64,000 nt of DNA from Burkholderiaceae bacterium (GCA_031291325.1 JARLJG010000050.1:62001-126000), one strand, 5' to 3'; shown: positions 1-9,681, numbered from the stretch's first letter. Translations and numbers: made by a program. Notes: generated by a model not told the origin, from the letters alone.

Positions 1-2381
1 GAGTACGGCGGCAGCGAACAGGCGGAATCGCCCGAATGCACGCCGGCCTGCTCGATATGTTCCATCACGCCGCCGATAAAGGTGCGCTTGCCGTCGGACA
101 GGCAATCGACATCGACTTCGATCGCATCGTTCAGGAAGCGATCCAGCAGCACCGGCGAATCGTGCGACACCTTGACCGCTTCGCGCATATAGCGTTCCAG
201 GTCGCGTTGCTCATGCACAATTTCCATCGCCCGTCCGCCCAGCACGTAGGATGGACGCACCACCAGCGGATAGCCGATTTCCTGCGCCAGGCGCAGCGCG
301 TCTTCCTCGGTGCGCGCGGTGCGGTTCGGCGGCTGCCGCAAGCCGAGTTCCTGCAACAATTTCTGGAAGCGTTCGCGGTCTTCGGCGGCATCGATCATGT
401 CGGGCGAGGTGCCGATGATGGGCACGCCGTTGGCTTCCAGATCGAGCGCCAATTTCAACGGCGTCTGCCCGCCGTATTGGACGATCACGCCCAGCGGTTT
501 TTCCTTGTCGACGATTTCCAGCACGTCTTCCAGCGTCAACGGCTCGAAGTATAAGCGATCCGACGTGTCGTAATCGGTGGAAACGGTTTCCGGGTTGCAA
601 TTGACCATGATGGTTTCATAGCCGTCTTCGCGCATCGCCAGCGCCGCATGCACGCAGCAATAATCGAATTCGATCCCTTGGCCGATGCGATTCGGCCCGC
701 CGCCCAGGACCATGATCTTTTTCCTGTCGGTCGGCTGCGATTCGCACTCTTCCTCATAGGTCGAGTACATGTAGGCGGTATTGGTCGCGAATTCGGCGGC
801 GCAGGTGTCGACCCGCTTGTAGACCGGACGGATATTCAACGCCAGACGCTTTTCGCGCACCGCTTGATCGGTGGTCTTCATCAATTTCGCCAGCCGGCGG
901 TCGGCAAAGCCTTTTTGCTTGAGGCGGAACAGCGTAGACTTTTCCAGCGCGTCCAGCGTCTGCGTTTCCAGCCACAATTCGATATCGACGATTTCCTTGA
1001 TCTGCGCCAGGAACCACGGATCGATACGCGTCAACTGGTGCACTTCTTCCAGCGTGAAACCGTGCGCGAAGGCATCGCCGACGTACCAGATGCGATCCGG
1101 GCCGGGTTCGCCCAGCTCTTCTTCCAGCACTTCGCGGTCCTTGGTCTTTTCGTTCAAACCATCTACGCCGACTTCGAGGCCGCGCAAGGCTTTCTGGAAC
1201 GATTCCTGGAAGGTGCGGCCAATCGCCATCACTTCGCCCACCGATTTCATCTGCGTCGTCAAATGGTGGTCGGCAGTCGGGAATTTTTCGAACGCAAAAC
1301 GCGGAATCTTGGTGACCACGTAATCGATGCTGGGCTCGAACGAGGCCGGGGTCGCGCCGCCGGTGATTTCATTGCGCAACTCGTCGAGCGTATAGCCGAC
1401 CGCCAGCTTGGCGGCCACCTTGGCGATCGGAAAGCCGGTCGCCTTGGACGCCAGCGCCGACGAACGCGACACGCGCGGATTCATTTCGATCACGATCATG
1501 CGCCCGTCTTGCGGGTTGATCGAGAATTGCACGTTGGAGCCGCCGGTATCGACGCCGATCTCGCGCAACACCGCCAGCGACGCGTTGCGCATGATCTGGT
1601 ATTCCTTGTCGGTCAAGGTCTGCGCCGGCGCCACGGTGATCGAGTCGCCGGTATGCACGCCCATCGGGTCCAGATTTTCAATCGAGCAGACGATGATGCA
1701 ATTATCCTTCTTGTCGCGCACCACTTCCATCTCGAACTCCTTCCAGCCGATCAGCGATTCCTCGATCAGCAATTCGGAGGTTGGCGACGCTTCCAGGCCG
1801 CGCTTGCAGATGGTGACGAACTCCTCTTCATTGTAGGCAATGCCGCCGCCGGTGCCACCCATCGTAAACGACGGACGGATGATGACCGGGAAGCCCAATT
1901 CCTTTTGCACGGCCCACGATTCGTCCATCGTGTGCGACACGCCGGAGCGGGCCGAACCGAGGCCGATCTTGGTCATCGCTTCCTTGAACTTCGCGCGGTC
2001 TTCCGCCTTGTCGATGGCTTCCGGCGAGGCGCCGATCAATTCGCACTTGTATTTTTCCAGCACGCCGTTGTTGAACAGGTCGAGCGCGCAATTCAACGCG
2101 GTCTGCCCGCCCATGGTCGGCAGGATCGCGTCCGGGCGTTCCTTTTCGATGATCCGCTCCAGCACTTGCCAGGTGATCGGCTCGATATAGGTGACGTCGG
2201 CCATTTCCGGGTCGGTCATGATGGTGGCCGGATTGCTGTTGACCAGCACCACGCGATAACCCTCTTCACGCAAGGCCTTGCAGGCTTGCGCGCCGGAATA
2301 GTCGAATTCGCAAGCCTGGCCGATAATGATCGGGCCGGCGCCGATAATCAGGATGCTTTTCAGGTCGGTACGCTTAGGCAT
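1..2381 (-). CDS. carB: Carbamoyl-phosphate synthase large subunit, 3' end cut off by window edge
   Basis: CarB makes carbamoyl phosphate from bicarbonate, ATP and ammonia supplied by CarA, feeding pyrimidine and arginine synthesis. The leftward reading frame opens with ATG at 2381 and stays open to base 1, giving about 793 of the usual ~1070 residues. The start [20 protein letters not shown] is the classic CarB N terminus. The first ATP-grasp half carries GGTGGG, and a second copy of the same fold begins near residue 555 ([19 protein letters not shown]), as expected for this internally duplicated enzyme. The allosteric C-terminal domain lies outside the window. It starts one base after the carA stop codon, so the two are translationally coupled. 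Identification is secure. Confidence 0.97.
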   Translation of the reverse strand, partial: MPKRTDLKSILIIGAGPIIIGQACEFDYSGAQACKALREEGYRVVLVNSNPATIMTDPEMADVTYIEPITWQVLERIIEKERPDAILPTMGGQTALNCALDLFNNGVLEKYKCELIGASPEAIDKAEDRAKFKEAMTKIGLGSARSGVSHTMDESWAVQKELGFPVIIRPSFTMGGTGGGIAYNEEEFVTICKRGLEASPTSELLIEESLIGWKEFEMEVVRDKKDNCIIVCSIENLDPMGVHTGDSITVAPAQTLTDKEYQIMRNASLAVLREIGVDTGGSNVQFSINPQDGRMIVIEMNPRVSRSSALASKATGFPIAKVAAKLAVGYTLDELRNEITGGATPASFEPSIDYVVTKIPRFAFEKFPTADHHLTTQMKSVGEVMAIGRTFQESFQKALRGLEVGVDGLNEKTKDREVLEEELGEPGPDRIWYVGDAFAHGFTLEEVHQLTRIDPWFLAQIKEIVDIELWLETQTLDALEKSTLFRLKQKGFADRRLAKLMKTTDQAVREKRLALNIRPVYKRVDTCAAEFATNTAYMYSTYEEECESQPTDRKKIMVLGGGPNRIGQGIEFDYCCVHAALAMREDGYETIMVNCNPETVSTDYDTSDRLYFEPLTLEDVLEIVDKEKPLGVIVQYGGQTPLKLALDLEANGVPIIGTSPDMIDAAEDRERFQKLLQELGLRQPPNRTARTEEDALRLAQEIGYPLVVRPSYVLGGRAMEIVHEQRDLERYMREAVKVSHDSPVLLDRFLNDAIEVDVDCLSDGKRTFIGGVMEHIEQAGVHSGDSACSLPPY

Positions 2382-2382
2382 G

Positions 2383-3558
2383 TTATTGATTCTCCTTCGA
2401 TGCCCGCGATTGACGAGACTGATTCATTAAACCGACAAAGCGATCGAACAAGGGCGCGATGTCGTGCGGGCCGGGCGACGCTTCCGGGTGACCCTGGAAG
2501 CAGAACGCCGGCTTGTCTGTGCGGGCAAAGCCCTGCAGCGAGCCGTCGAACAGCGAAATGTGCGTGACGCGGCAATTGGCCGGCAAGGTGGCGACATCGA
2601 CCGCGAAACCGTGGTTTTGCGAGGTAATCAACACTTGCTTGGTATCGAGGTCTTGCACCGGATGATTCGCGCCGTGGTGGCCGAACTTCATCTTCAGCGT
2701 CTTCGCGCCGGACGCCAGCGCCATGATTTGGTGCCCGAGGCAGATGCCGAAGGTCGGGATGCCGCGCTCGATCAATTCCTTGGTGGCGGCAATCGCGTAA
2801 TCGCAAGGCTCGGGGTCGCCCGGTCCGTTGGACAGGAAGATGCCGTCCGGGTTCAGCGCCAGCGCATCGGCGGCGCTCGACTGTGCCGGCAGCACCGTCA
2901 CTTTGCAACCGCGTTGCGCCAACATGCGCAAGATATTGTATTTGACGCCGAAATCGTAGGCGACCACGTGGAACTGCGGCGCGCTCTGTTCGCCGTAACC
3001 GCTGCCCAGCTTCCATTCGGTTTGCGTCCATGCGTACGCTTGCTTGGCCGACACCACCTTGGCCAGATCCAGGCCGGCCAAGCCGCCAAAACCGCGCGCC
3101 AGAGCCAGCGCCTGTTCGACGGTGCAATCGGCGCCGGCGACAATCGCGCCGCTTTGTGCGCCCTTTTCGCGCAGGATGCGGGTCAGTTTGCGGGTATCGA
3201 TGCCGGCAATCGCGACCACGTTTTCGTCTTGCAGATAAGCGGACAGCGTTTGGGTGGAACGGAAGTTCGATACCATCAAGGGCAAATCCTTGATGATCAA
3301 GCCGGCGGCATGCACGCGCGACGATTCGACGTCTTCCGGATTGACGCCGGTATTGCCGATGTGCGGGTAGGTCAGTGTGACGATTTGATGGCTATAGCTG
3401 GGATCGGTCAGGATTTCCTGGTAACCGGTCATCGCCGTGTTGAAGACGACTTCGCCGGCCGTATGGCCGAGTGCGCCTATCGAAATACCTTGAAAAACCG
3501 ACCCGTCTGCTAGCGCAAGAATGGCCGGAACGGTGTGGCCGGAAAGAAATGGCGGCAA
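2383..3558 (-). CDS. carA: Carbamoyl-phosphate synthase small (glutaminase) subunit
   Basis: CarA is the glutamine amidotransferase subunit that releases ammonia for CarB. The 391-residue length is normal. The class I amidotransferase triad is visible: Cys273 in FGICLGHQ, with His357 and Glu359 in QGHPEA. The chosen start is a TTG at 3558: an AGGAG ribosome site lies at 3566-3570 with a 7-base spacer, and no better in-frame ATG exists nearby. This non-ATG start and the hairpin that holds the ribosome site (3561-3581) could both keep translation low. It leads the carAB operon. Confidence 0.96.
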   Translation of the reverse strand: MPPFLSGHTVPAILALADGSVFQGISIGALGHTAGEVVFNTAMTGYQEILTDPSYSHQIVTLTYPHIGNTGVNPEDVESSRVHAAGLIIKDLPLMVSNFRSTQTLSAYLQDENVVAIAGIDTRKLTRILREKGAQSGAIVAGADCTVEQALALARGFGGLAGLDLAKVVSAKQAYAWTQTEWKLGSGYGEQSAPQFHVVAYDFGVKYNILRMLAQRGCKVTVLPAQSSAADALALNPDGIFLSNGPGDPEPCDYAIAATKELIERGIPTFGICLGHQIMALASGAKTLKMKFGHHGANHPVQDLDTKQVLITSQNHGFAVDVATLPANCRVTHISLFDGSLQGFARTDKPAFCFQGHPEASPGPHDIAPLFDRFVGLMNQSRQSRASKENQ

Positions 3559-3560
3559 GG

Positions 3561-3581
3561 GGTAACTCCTGTGTTGTTACC
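3561..3581 (-). promoter_or_regulatory. Hairpin enclosing the carA ribosome-binding site
   Basis: GGTAAC (3561-3566) pairs with GTTACC (3576-3581), leaving a 9-base loop. On the mRNA the AGGAG Shine-Dalgarno of carA sits in the loop and at the stem base. This is seen directly; a role in translation control is inference. Confidence 0.4.
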
Positions 3582-3709
3582 GCCGAGGCACCGCGCCAGA
3601 CCGACCGTGATTGCGCCCGCGCGTGGTGAGCAGGGTTGGTCGATGGTCTATCGGGACGTGTTGGAAGATGGTATGCGCTACGGCGGAGTAAAATTGGCTA
3701 AACCGTACG

Positions 3710-3738
3710 ATTATAGCGCAAAACCGCCCTCCCCGCAA
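3710..3738 (-). promoter_or_regulatory. Probable sigma-70 promoter of carAB
   Basis: On the minus strand TTGCGG (3733-3738) is followed after 17 bases by a perfect TATAAT (3710-3715). The spacing is ideal. The predicted transcript would carry a leader of about 145 bases before the carA TTG. No other gene reads left from here. Confidence 0.6.
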
Positions 3739-3797
3739 ATCGACTGCCGATTCGGCCAGGGCGATTGCATGAAGGATGGCTCGTGCAAATGAGTGAA

Positions 3798-3930
3798 CGT
3801 CCCCTCCCCTTGCAGGGGGAGGGCTAGGGAGGGGGTAGAGCGGTCGAGATACATGATGCTGTAATTTGGGCGCTCTACCCCCATCCCAACCTTCCCCCTA
3901 CGCCGGGCGCCCCTGCAAAGAGGAAGGAGC
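3798..3930. repeat. Imperfect inverted repeat with G-run/C-run arms
   Basis: The arm at 3815-3842, of the form GGGGGAGGG...GTAGAGCG, is matched with a few mismatches by the reverse complement at 3871-3898, separated by about 28 bases. A smaller palindrome CTCCCCTTGCAGGGGGAG opens the element and CCCCTGCA recurs on the far side. It resembles dispersed intergenic hairpin repeats, but only this copy is in the window. It may act as a transcript end between the two leftward units. Confidence 0.55.
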
Positions 3931-3958
3931 TTCATGCGATTGCGCTGCGGTCCGGCGC

Positions 3959-4363
3959 TCACCCCAACGCGGCGATTCCTGCTTTGGCGATAATCACGTC
4001 TTCCGCCGATTTCACGCCCGAGACGCCGACCGCGCCCAGACATTGGCCGTCGACTACGATGGGAACGCCGCCTTCCAGCATCCCCTCCAGTTCCGGAGCG
4101 GTGATGAAGGAATAGCGCCCGTTGTTGATCATGTCTTCATAAATCTTCGATTCGCGCCGACCCAGCGCGGCAGTCTTGGCCTTGGCCGGGGCGATCTTGG
4201 CGGAAATCGGCGCCGCGCCGTCCAAGCGCTGCAGCCACAACAAATGTCCACCGTCGTCGACGATCGATATCGTCACTGCCCAGTTATTGGCCTTGGCTTC
4301 GGCTTCTGCTGCGGCGGCAATCTTTTTCAAATCGTCCAGCGTAAGAAATTGTTTGGATTGCAT
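3959..4363 (-). CDS. GlcG/HbpS (DUF336) family small protein
   Basis: A 134-residue protein of the HbpS/GlcG family, whose studied members bind haem or assist small-molecule metabolism; many have no known role. Family signs are the N-terminal helix with LTLDDLKKIAAAAEAEAKAN, the strand TISIVDDGGHLLWLQRLDGA, and the glycine-rich VVDGQCLGAVGVSG near the C terminus. There is no signal peptide, so it should be cytoplasmic. The start is ATG at 4363 preceded by AGAGGAAATC. It stands alone between a repeat and the receiver-protein gene. Family call is firm; function is unknown. Confidence 0.85.
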   Translation of the reverse strand: MQSKQFLTLDDLKKIAAAAEAEAKANNWAVTISIVDDGGHLLWLQRLDGAAPISAKIAPAKAKTAALGRRESKIYEDMINNGRYSFITAPELEGMLEGGVPIVVDGQCLGAVGVSGVKSAEDVIIAKAGIAALG

Positions 4364-4457
4364 GATTTCCTCTTGTTAATAAAAACACGATTGTACGTCA
4401 AGCACGCAGTGACCGCTTTCATCCGAACCCGGTGAAATTCCATGGTCGGTGCTGCCG

Positions 4458-5642
4458 TCAGTGCTTTATCTGCTGCAACATCAAATCGACCAGGGGCTGC
4501 AATTCAGAGGACAGTTTGCCGATATGCTGCATCACCTGCTCTTTCTTGCCCTCTCGCAGCCAGCGCAGCAAGGTCGGCAGATCCGGTGCCGCCGGCTCGG
4601 CAGCGGGCGCCGTTGCCTGCATCGCGACGGGCGGCGTTTTCAAGACAATGTTGGACACCGTCAAACCATGCCCCACCTTGTAGGCTTCTTCCTCTTCCTT
4701 CCCGACCACGCCGGTCAACGCATGATCCATCCCAAGCGTGACCCGCCGCTGTGCAATGTCATTCAATTCTTGCAAGCTCGGCACCTTGCCGCCCAATTCG
4801 TCGCCTTCCGGCCACGCCACCATGCCGCAACTGGCGACGAACACGATGTGATCGTCCTTGATCAAACTCGCATCGGCAACCGCATGGCAAATCCGTTGCG
4901 CAAAATTGCGCGCCGAGTCGGCATGTATATTGCCGGTCACCACGGTAAACAGCGCCTCCCCGGTGAGTGCAACGCAATCGGTCTGCCGCACCGTGCTTTG
5001 CAGCAATTGGCCGATCGCGTCGACCACCCCGTCCAACGGGCGCGCCGGATAACCGTCCAGCCCGGCATGCTTCAAACCGACGCATAGTTTCAAAATGACG
5101 AAATTCTTGCGATGCTTGATCGCATTCTCCAGCATCGCCTCGGCCTGGGCGGTCAAGTGCTCGGACGACGCCAGCAACTGGTTCGCATCGCCCGGACCAC
5201 GTTTCACCAACGCTTCCAGGCTTTGCTCGAATTCGCGTTGGCTGGTCACCAGTTTCGACAGGATATCCAGGCGCGACAACAATTGCGCGGTGTCCATGCC
5301 CTTGGTAATCAGGTCGGTGGCGCCAGCCGCCTTGGCGCGTTCGCGCTCTTCCAACTCGTCGCTGCCCGATACCACCACCACCGGCAAATTGCGGATACGG
5401 CTTATTTTCGAGTTCCTGATGCGATTGAGCAGCCCGTAGCCATCCAATTTGGGCATGGTCAAATCGGTAATCACTACCCGGATGCTCGGATCGATCAAGA
5501 GCGTTTCCCAAGCCTGCTCGCCATCGAGCGCTTCGCGGAACTCGAATATGCCCTCGATCCGCTTGATCAAGGTTGCACGAACGATACGGGAATCGTCGGC
5601 GATTAAAACGCGGGGCTTAACGGGGATTTCGATCTGGGTCAT
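4458..5642 (-). CDS. Receiver-domain protein with a degenerate GGDEF-like second domain
   Basis: Residues 9-130 form a CheY-like receiver: DD near residue 16, phospho-acceptor Asp60 in VITDLTMP, the SGSDE motif, and Lys114. Residues about 170-275 look like a diguanylate cyclase fold in which the GGDEF site reads TGEALF (residues 227-232), so catalysis is unlikely. The last ~60 residues are a low-complexity linker and a helical tail (LPTLLRWLREGKKEQVMQHI). The ATG at 5642 is chosen; a TTG at 5660 adds six residues. No histidine kinase is adjacent. It probably acts as a phospho-dependent or c-di-GMP-binding scaffold; this is inference. Confidence 0.8.
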   Translation of the reverse strand: MTQIEIPVKPRVLIADDSRIVRATLIKRIEGIFEFREALDGEQAWETLLIDPSIRVVITDLTMPKLDGYGLLNRIRNSKISRIRNLPVVVVSGSDELEERERAKAAGATDLITKGMDTAQLLSRLDILSKLVTSQREFEQSLEALVKRGPGDANQLLASSEHLTAQAEAMLENAIKHRKNFVILKLCVGLKHAGLDGYPARPLDGVVDAIGQLLQSTVRQTDCVALTGEALFTVVTGNIHADSARNFAQRICHAVADASLIKDDHIVFVASCGMVAWPEGDELGGKVPSLQELNDIAQRRVTLGMDHALTGVVGKEEEEAYKVGHGLTVSNIVLKTPPVAMQATAPAAEPAAPDLPTLLRWLREGKKEQVMQHIGKLSSELQPLVDLMLQQIKH

Positions 5643-5794
5643 CTTTTGCGAGTTTAGCAAGTTGAACGGCTGATTGTTTGCACTAATTGTCTGCGATTCG
5701 ACAGACCCGTAGCATACCCCCGCATAATATTTTTTGACAGCCCTACCCTGTTTGACTTACATTGCACAAATTGCGCTGAAAGAAAATTGACACT

Positions 5795-6400
5795 ATGACA
5801 AAGTTTCGACTACGCCGCTTAATCCTACCCATTTTGTTCGCTGGCTTAGGTTATGCCGGTTTGCAGACTGCGGCAACGGCGGAAACCTTGCCGTCGCCGC
5901 ATGCGGCATCCGCCCCAGCCGCCGAAAGCGCCCCGGAAAGCGTGCCGGCTGCGGCCGTTGCCGAGACCTCCACGCTATCCAGGTTGACCGCCTTTACCAG
6001 CCATGCGTCGCAGTTGGCGATGCAGGCCGTCAGCATGTTGGGCATCCATTACAAGTATGGCGGCAACAGCCCGGAAAACGGTTTGGATTGCAGCGGCTTG
6101 GTGCGTTATGTATTCAAGGAAGCACTGGGCAAGGATTTGCCGCGCACTGCGGCGGAAATCAGCCATGTCGGCCAACAGGTCGACCCGAACAACCTGCGCC
6201 CCGGCGATCTGGTCTTTTACAATACCCTGCGGCGCGGCTTTTCCCATGTCGGCATTTATCTTGGCGACAATAAATTCATCCACTCGCCATCGCGCGGCGG
6301 CCAGGTGCGAATCGATAGCATGGATTTAAGCTATTGGAAGCGGCGCTTCAACGGCGCGCGCCGGATCGACAATCAAGGTTCGTCGACTGACACGCAATAA
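5795..6400 (+). CDS. Exported NlpC/P60-family peptidoglycan hydrolase
   Basis: This 201-residue protein has a Sec signal (basic MTKFRLRRL, hydrophobic core, cleavage near residue 29), an Ala/Pro/Glu-rich linker to about residue 60, then an NlpC/P60 catalytic domain. The Cys-His-His set is present: Cys99 in GLDCSGLVRY, His151 in SHVGIYLG and His163 in FIHSPSRGG. Family members are D,L-endopeptidases that cut stem peptides in the periplasm. It is read alone, divergent from the receiver gene. The exact bond cut is not predictable. Confidence 0.92.
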   Translation: MTKFRLRRLILPILFAGLGYAGLQTAATAETLPSPHAASAPAAESAPESVPAAAVAETSTLSRLTAFTSHASQLAMQAVSMLGIHYKYGGNSPENGLDCSGLVRYVFKEALGKDLPRTAAEISHVGQQVDPNNLRPGDLVFYNTLRRGFSHVGIYLGDNKFIHSPSRGGQVRIDSMDLSYWKRRFNGARRIDNQGSSTDTQ

Positions 6401-6430
6401 GGGTGCCCATAGGGGCCATCCGTCAGGATA

Positions 6431-7348
6431 TTATTGATTTCGCATTGCTTCGATTTTCCGCTTGATGTCGGCCATCATGGCGGAAGTCGCCTGTTCGCCG
6501 GCCAGCACGGCGAGATTGCGGCTATTGAAATCGTTGCCTTTCATGGCCCCCAGGCTCGGCTGGATCACCACGTCGGCGCCCTTCAATTCATAGCGATTGA
6601 TACTGTGCCCCATGATGGCGAAAGTCTGCAATAGCACTTCCAGCGAACTGTCGGCTGCCTGCGCATCGGGTTGCGCCGAAATATTGACGGCGATCACAAA
6701 ATCCGCGCCCATCTGGCGCGCAAAACTGACCGGCACCGGCGCGGTCAAGCCGCCATCGACATAGGTATGGTCGCCGATGGTGACTGGCTGGAAGATTCCC
6801 GGCACCGCCGACGACGCGCGCACCGCCATGCCGGTATTGCCGCGCTGGAATAACACCGGCATGCCGCTATGCAAGTCGGTGGCTACCGCGCCGAACGGTA
6901 TCTTCATCTTTTCCAACGGCTGATTGTTGACCGCGCGATTGACGTAATTTTGCAGCGCCTCGCCCTTGAGCACACCGCTGGCCTTGGCGAAAAACGGCAC
7001 CGACCAGTCGGAAATGGCCGCCTCGTCCATGTCCAGCGCCAGCTTGTGCAGCGCGTATCCATTGTTTCCAGCGGCATACAGCGCGCCCACCAGGCTGCCG
7101 GCGCTGGTGCCGACCACGATGTCGGGATAAATCCCTTGCGCTTCGAGCGCCTTGATGACGCCGATATGGGCAAATCCGCGCGCCGCGCCGCCGCCCAGGA
7201 CCAAACCGATTTTGATCTTCCTGGCTTGCTTGGGCTGGGTCGATTGCGCGACGACTTGGGTCGTGGCCGGCAATATCGGGGTCTGGCAGGCGGTCAGCAG
7301 CAAGCTGGCCGAAATCAAAGCGGCAAATATATGGCGAAGTGACAACAT
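6431..7348 (-). CDS. Patatin-like phospholipase lipoprotein
   Basis: A RssA/patatin-type acyl hydrolase anchored as a lipoprotein. The signal peptide ends in the lipobox LLTAC (Cys21), followed by a short tether. The oxyanion loop GGGAARG (52-58), nucleophile Ser82 in GTSAG and catalytic Asp198 in VDGG form the patatin Ser-Asp dyad. Start is ATG at 7348; a GTG at 7357 in the same frame is possible. It lies between the NlpC/P60 gene (convergent) and phoR (same strand, 90 bases upstream). Substrate unknown; envelope lipids are likely given the location. Confidence 0.9.
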   Translation of the reverse strand: MLSLRHIFAALISASLLLTACQTPILPATTQVVAQSTQPKQARKIKIGLVLGGGAARGFAHIGVIKALEAQGIYPDIVVGTSAGSLVGALYAAGNNGYALHKLALDMDEAAISDWSVPFFAKASGVLKGEALQNYVNRAVNNQPLEKMKIPFGAVATDLHSGMPVLFQRGNTGMAVRASSAVPGIFQPVTIGDHTYVDGGLTAPVPVSFARQMGADFVIAVNISAQPDAQAADSSLEVLLQTFAIMGHSINRYELKGADVVIQPSLGAMKGNDFNSRNLAVLAGEQATSAMMADIKRKIEAMRNQ

Positions 7349-7438
7349 GTGATCCACGAATAAAATGCGGCGATAGAAACGCCGGGGCTGCGTGATTCTA
7401 GCCTATGTTGACCCGCCAGCGGGGGCAACCGCATTGGA

Positions 7439-8770
7439 TCAAGCGGTCGCCAAGGTATCGCCAGACAAGGCGGCGGCATCGGGGGCCACCGCCGACATCG
7501 GGAAGGTCACGATGAAGGTGCTGCCCTGTTCCGGCTTGGATTCTATCGACAGCACGGCATCGTGGCGCAGCAATACATGCTTGACGATCGCCAGCCCCAG
7601 CCCGGTGCCCTGGGTTTCGCGCGAGCGGCTCTTGTCGACCCGATAAAAGCGCTCGGTGAGCCGGTGGATATGTTCGGCCTGGATGCCGATGCCGGTATCG
7701 CGCACCGCGAATTGCGGTCCGTTCTTGCCCATGCGCCAGGACAAGGTGATGCTGCCGCCGTCCGGCGTATAGCGCACCGCGTTCGACACCAGATTGCCGA
7801 AGGCGCTGCGCAATTCGTCGGTGCTGCCGCGCACGTCCGGGCCGTCGGCTTCGACCGTGATCGTGTGCCGTCCGGCGGACAAGGCTTTGGCCTCCTCCAG
7901 TATCTGATCGAGCAGACTGCCGATGGCGACCCGCTCCGGGCGCAGCGGGTAATCGATCGATTCGAGCCGCGTCAGCGTCAGCATGTCTTCCACCAGGTTT
8001 TGCATGCGATGGCCCTGCTCGGTCATCAGCTTCAAGTGCGCGGCGCGCGTCGGCGGATCCAGATTGGCCTGCGACGATGCGATTTCCAGAAAGCCGTTAA
8101 TCACTGTCAAGGGCGTGCGCAACTCGTGCGAGGCATTGGCGATAAAGTCGCGCCGCATCATTTCGATGCGCTCGGACTCGGTCACGTCGTGGGTCACCAG
8201 AATCTGGCGCCGGTTCTCGAACGGGATGATTTGCACAAACAATTTGCGCTCGCGCAAAGTCAGCGTCAGCGGATGCTCGTAACGACCGAGGATGATGTAA
8301 TCCATGAAATCGGGGCTGCGGATCAGATTGGTGACGCGCATGCCCTTGTCGCGGCTGTTTTTCAGGCCGAGATGCCGTTCTGCCGCCGGATTGCACCATT
8401 CGAGGAACAAGACGTCGTCCATGATGACGACACCGTCCGGCAACAAGCTCATTGCCTGGCGGAAGCGGGCCAGCCATTCGACCAATTCGGTGCGATTTTT
8501 TTCGTCGTCGCGGCGCAAACGATACAGGCGGGAAAAAATATCGGTCCACGCGCCCCAGCCGTCCGGCAGCTTCTCGCTGTCCGGGTTATCCAGCCAGCGC
8601 GACAAGCGATACAAATAGTGCAGTTGCACGATAATCATCAAGCACGCGCCCAGCACGCCGGCCCCCAGTCCCACGACCGGGCCGAACATAAACCAGAGAA
8701 CCAGCGCGCCCAGCAGCATCAACGACATGCGCAAGACGGCCGGAACCCAGAACAGCAATTGCGGATTCAT
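7439..8770 (-). CDS. phoR: Phosphate-regulon sensor histidine kinase PhoR
   Basis: PhoR phosphorylates PhoB when phosphate is scarce and is held off by the Pst-PhoU complex. The 443 residues show two close N-terminal membrane segments (about 8-30 and 33-52), a charged PhoR linker, a PAS domain (about 100-195), the HisKA box with His215 in ASHELRTP, and an HATPase domain with N box (FGNLVSNAVRYTP) and G boxes (DTGIGI, GTGLGLAIVK). It is the last gene of the pst-pho operon, set 217 bases from phoB by a hairpin repeat. Start ATG at 8770. Confidence 0.96.
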   Translation of the reverse strand: MNPQLLFWVPAVLRMSLMLLGALVLWFMFGPVVGLGAGVLGACLMIIVQLHYLYRLSRWLDNPDSEKLPDGWGAWTDIFSRLYRLRRDDEKNRTELVEWLARFRQAMSLLPDGVVIMDDVLFLEWCNPAAERHLGLKNSRDKGMRVTNLIRSPDFMDYIILGRYEHPLTLTLRERKLFVQIIPFENRRQILVTHDVTESERIEMMRRDFIANASHELRTPLTVINGFLEIASSQANLDPPTRAAHLKLMTEQGHRMQNLVEDMLTLTRLESIDYPLRPERVAIGSLLDQILEEAKALSAGRHTITVEADGPDVRGSTDELRSAFGNLVSNAVRYTPDGGSITLSWRMGKNGPQFAVRDTGIGIQAEHIHRLTERFYRVDKSRSRETQGTGLGLAIVKHVLLRHDAVLSIESKPEQGSTFIVTFPMSAVAPDAAALSGDTLATA

Positions 8771-8796
8771 AGGGGTATCTCTAAAAACAGAGGCAA

Positions 8797-8975
8797 TTCA
8801 ATGTTGGGATGAATTTTCAATATCCCCTCCGTCGTTCCCGCGAAGGCGGGAATCTATAGGGAATCCGCTCTAGCGAGTGGTTTATGGATTCACGCGGGGC
8901 GGCCTCCCGCCTTCGCGGGAACGACGGAGGTTTTGCACGTCGAGTCGATATTTCCCACACAGTTTGAATCGACTG
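8797..8975. repeat. Hairpin repeat family, copy 1 (between phoB and phoR)
   Basis: Two perfect 26-base inverted arms at 8826-8851 and 8905-8930 contain the nested palindrome TTCCCGCGAAGGCGGGAA. The element extends outward: AATTCAATGTTGGGA on the left and TCCCACACAGTTTGAATC on the right are an imperfect terminal inverted repeat. The centre carries a GC-rich insertion (CGCGGGGCGGCC) shared with the 52958 copy. There is no coding capacity. Confidence 0.85.
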
Positions 8976-8987
8976 CTAAAAAACGGC

Positions 8988-9677
8988 TTACTTCTCGGAT
9001 AGCATATAGCCTACACTACGCACCGTTTTGATCAAGTATTCGGCTTCCTTCAAGGCTTTGCGTAAACGTAGCACATGTACGTCCACCGTGCGCTCTTCGA
9101 TGACGACGTGGTCGCCCCATACCTTGTCGAGCAACTGGCTGCGCGAAAATACCCGGTCGGGATGCGCCAGGAAGAACTTCAACAGCTTGAATTCGGCGTG
9201 ACCCATGTCGACTTTTTGTTCGCTGATGCTGACATTGCAACTAACGGGATCCAATTTGACGATTCCGGCAACCATCAGGTTTTGCGCGTGCTCGGGAGTC
9301 TTGCGACGCAGCAACGCATTGATGCGGGCAGTCAGTTCGCGCGGCGAAAAAGGCTTGGTGACGTAGTCGTCGGCGCCATTGTCGAGGCCGGCGATCTTGT
9401 CCTCTTCCATGCTCTTCGCCGTCAACATAATGACTGGCAACTCATTGAATTGGCGGTCGCTGCGAATGCGCGACAGCAGGCGCAAGCCGGTCTGGTCGGG
9501 CAGCATCCAGTCGAGCAAGATCAGGTGCGGCGTGCGCCGCTGGATGAATTCCCACGCATCCGCCACGTTATGCACCGCGACCGGGTTCCAGCCGGCTTCC
9601 CTCAGCGTGAAGCAAACCAGCTCGACAATCGCCGGTTCGTCTTCTACAACAAGAATGGTGGTCTTATCGGCGGCCAT
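8988..9677 (-). CDS. phoB: Phosphate-regulon response regulator PhoB
   Basis: An OmpR/PhoB-class regulator of 229 residues. The receiver has the acidic pair E12-D13, phospho-acceptor Asp56 in LLDWMLPD, Thr86 and Lys108 in VTKPF. The winged-helix DNA-binding domain covers about 130-229, ending RTVDVHVLRLRKAL and VGYMLSEK. Phosphorylated PhoB binds Pho boxes such as those between pstS and ppk. ATG at 9677 lies four bases after the phoU stop, so it is co-translated with the pst genes. Its kinase gene follows after the hairpin repeat. Confidence 0.97.
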   Translation of the reverse strand: MAADKTTILVVEDEPAIVELVCFTLREAGWNPVAVHNVADAWEFIQRRTPHLILLDWMLPDQTGLRLLSRIRSDRQFNELPVIMLTAKSMEEDKIAGLDNGADDYVTKPFSPRELTARINALLRRKTPEHAQNLMVAGIVKLDPVSCNVSISEQKVDMGHAEFKLLKFFLAHPDRVFSRSQLLDKVWGDHVVIEERTVDVHVLRLRKALKEAEYLIKTVRSVGYMLSEK

Positions 9678-9681
9678 GACT

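Larger units (their letters stand above)
3559..3958. other. Intergenic stretch between carA and the HbpS-like gene
   Basis: It holds the carAB leader and promoter (right-hand boundary near 3738) and, at 3800-3930, a G/C-run inverted repeat. An 85-codon open frame on the plus strand (3535-3792) has no ribosome site or recognisable product and overlaps carA antisense, so I do not call a gene. Confidence 0.6.

Noticed and set aside
648-2567. Long plus-strand frame across carB
   Set aside because: carB reads leftward through the same bases with clear CarB motifs; the plus frame is a shadow that even crosses the carA-carB junction.
3535-3792. 85-codon plus-strand frame upstream of the HbpS-like gene
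   Set aside because: It overlaps the carA start and leader antisense, has no ribosome site, and its product is featureless.
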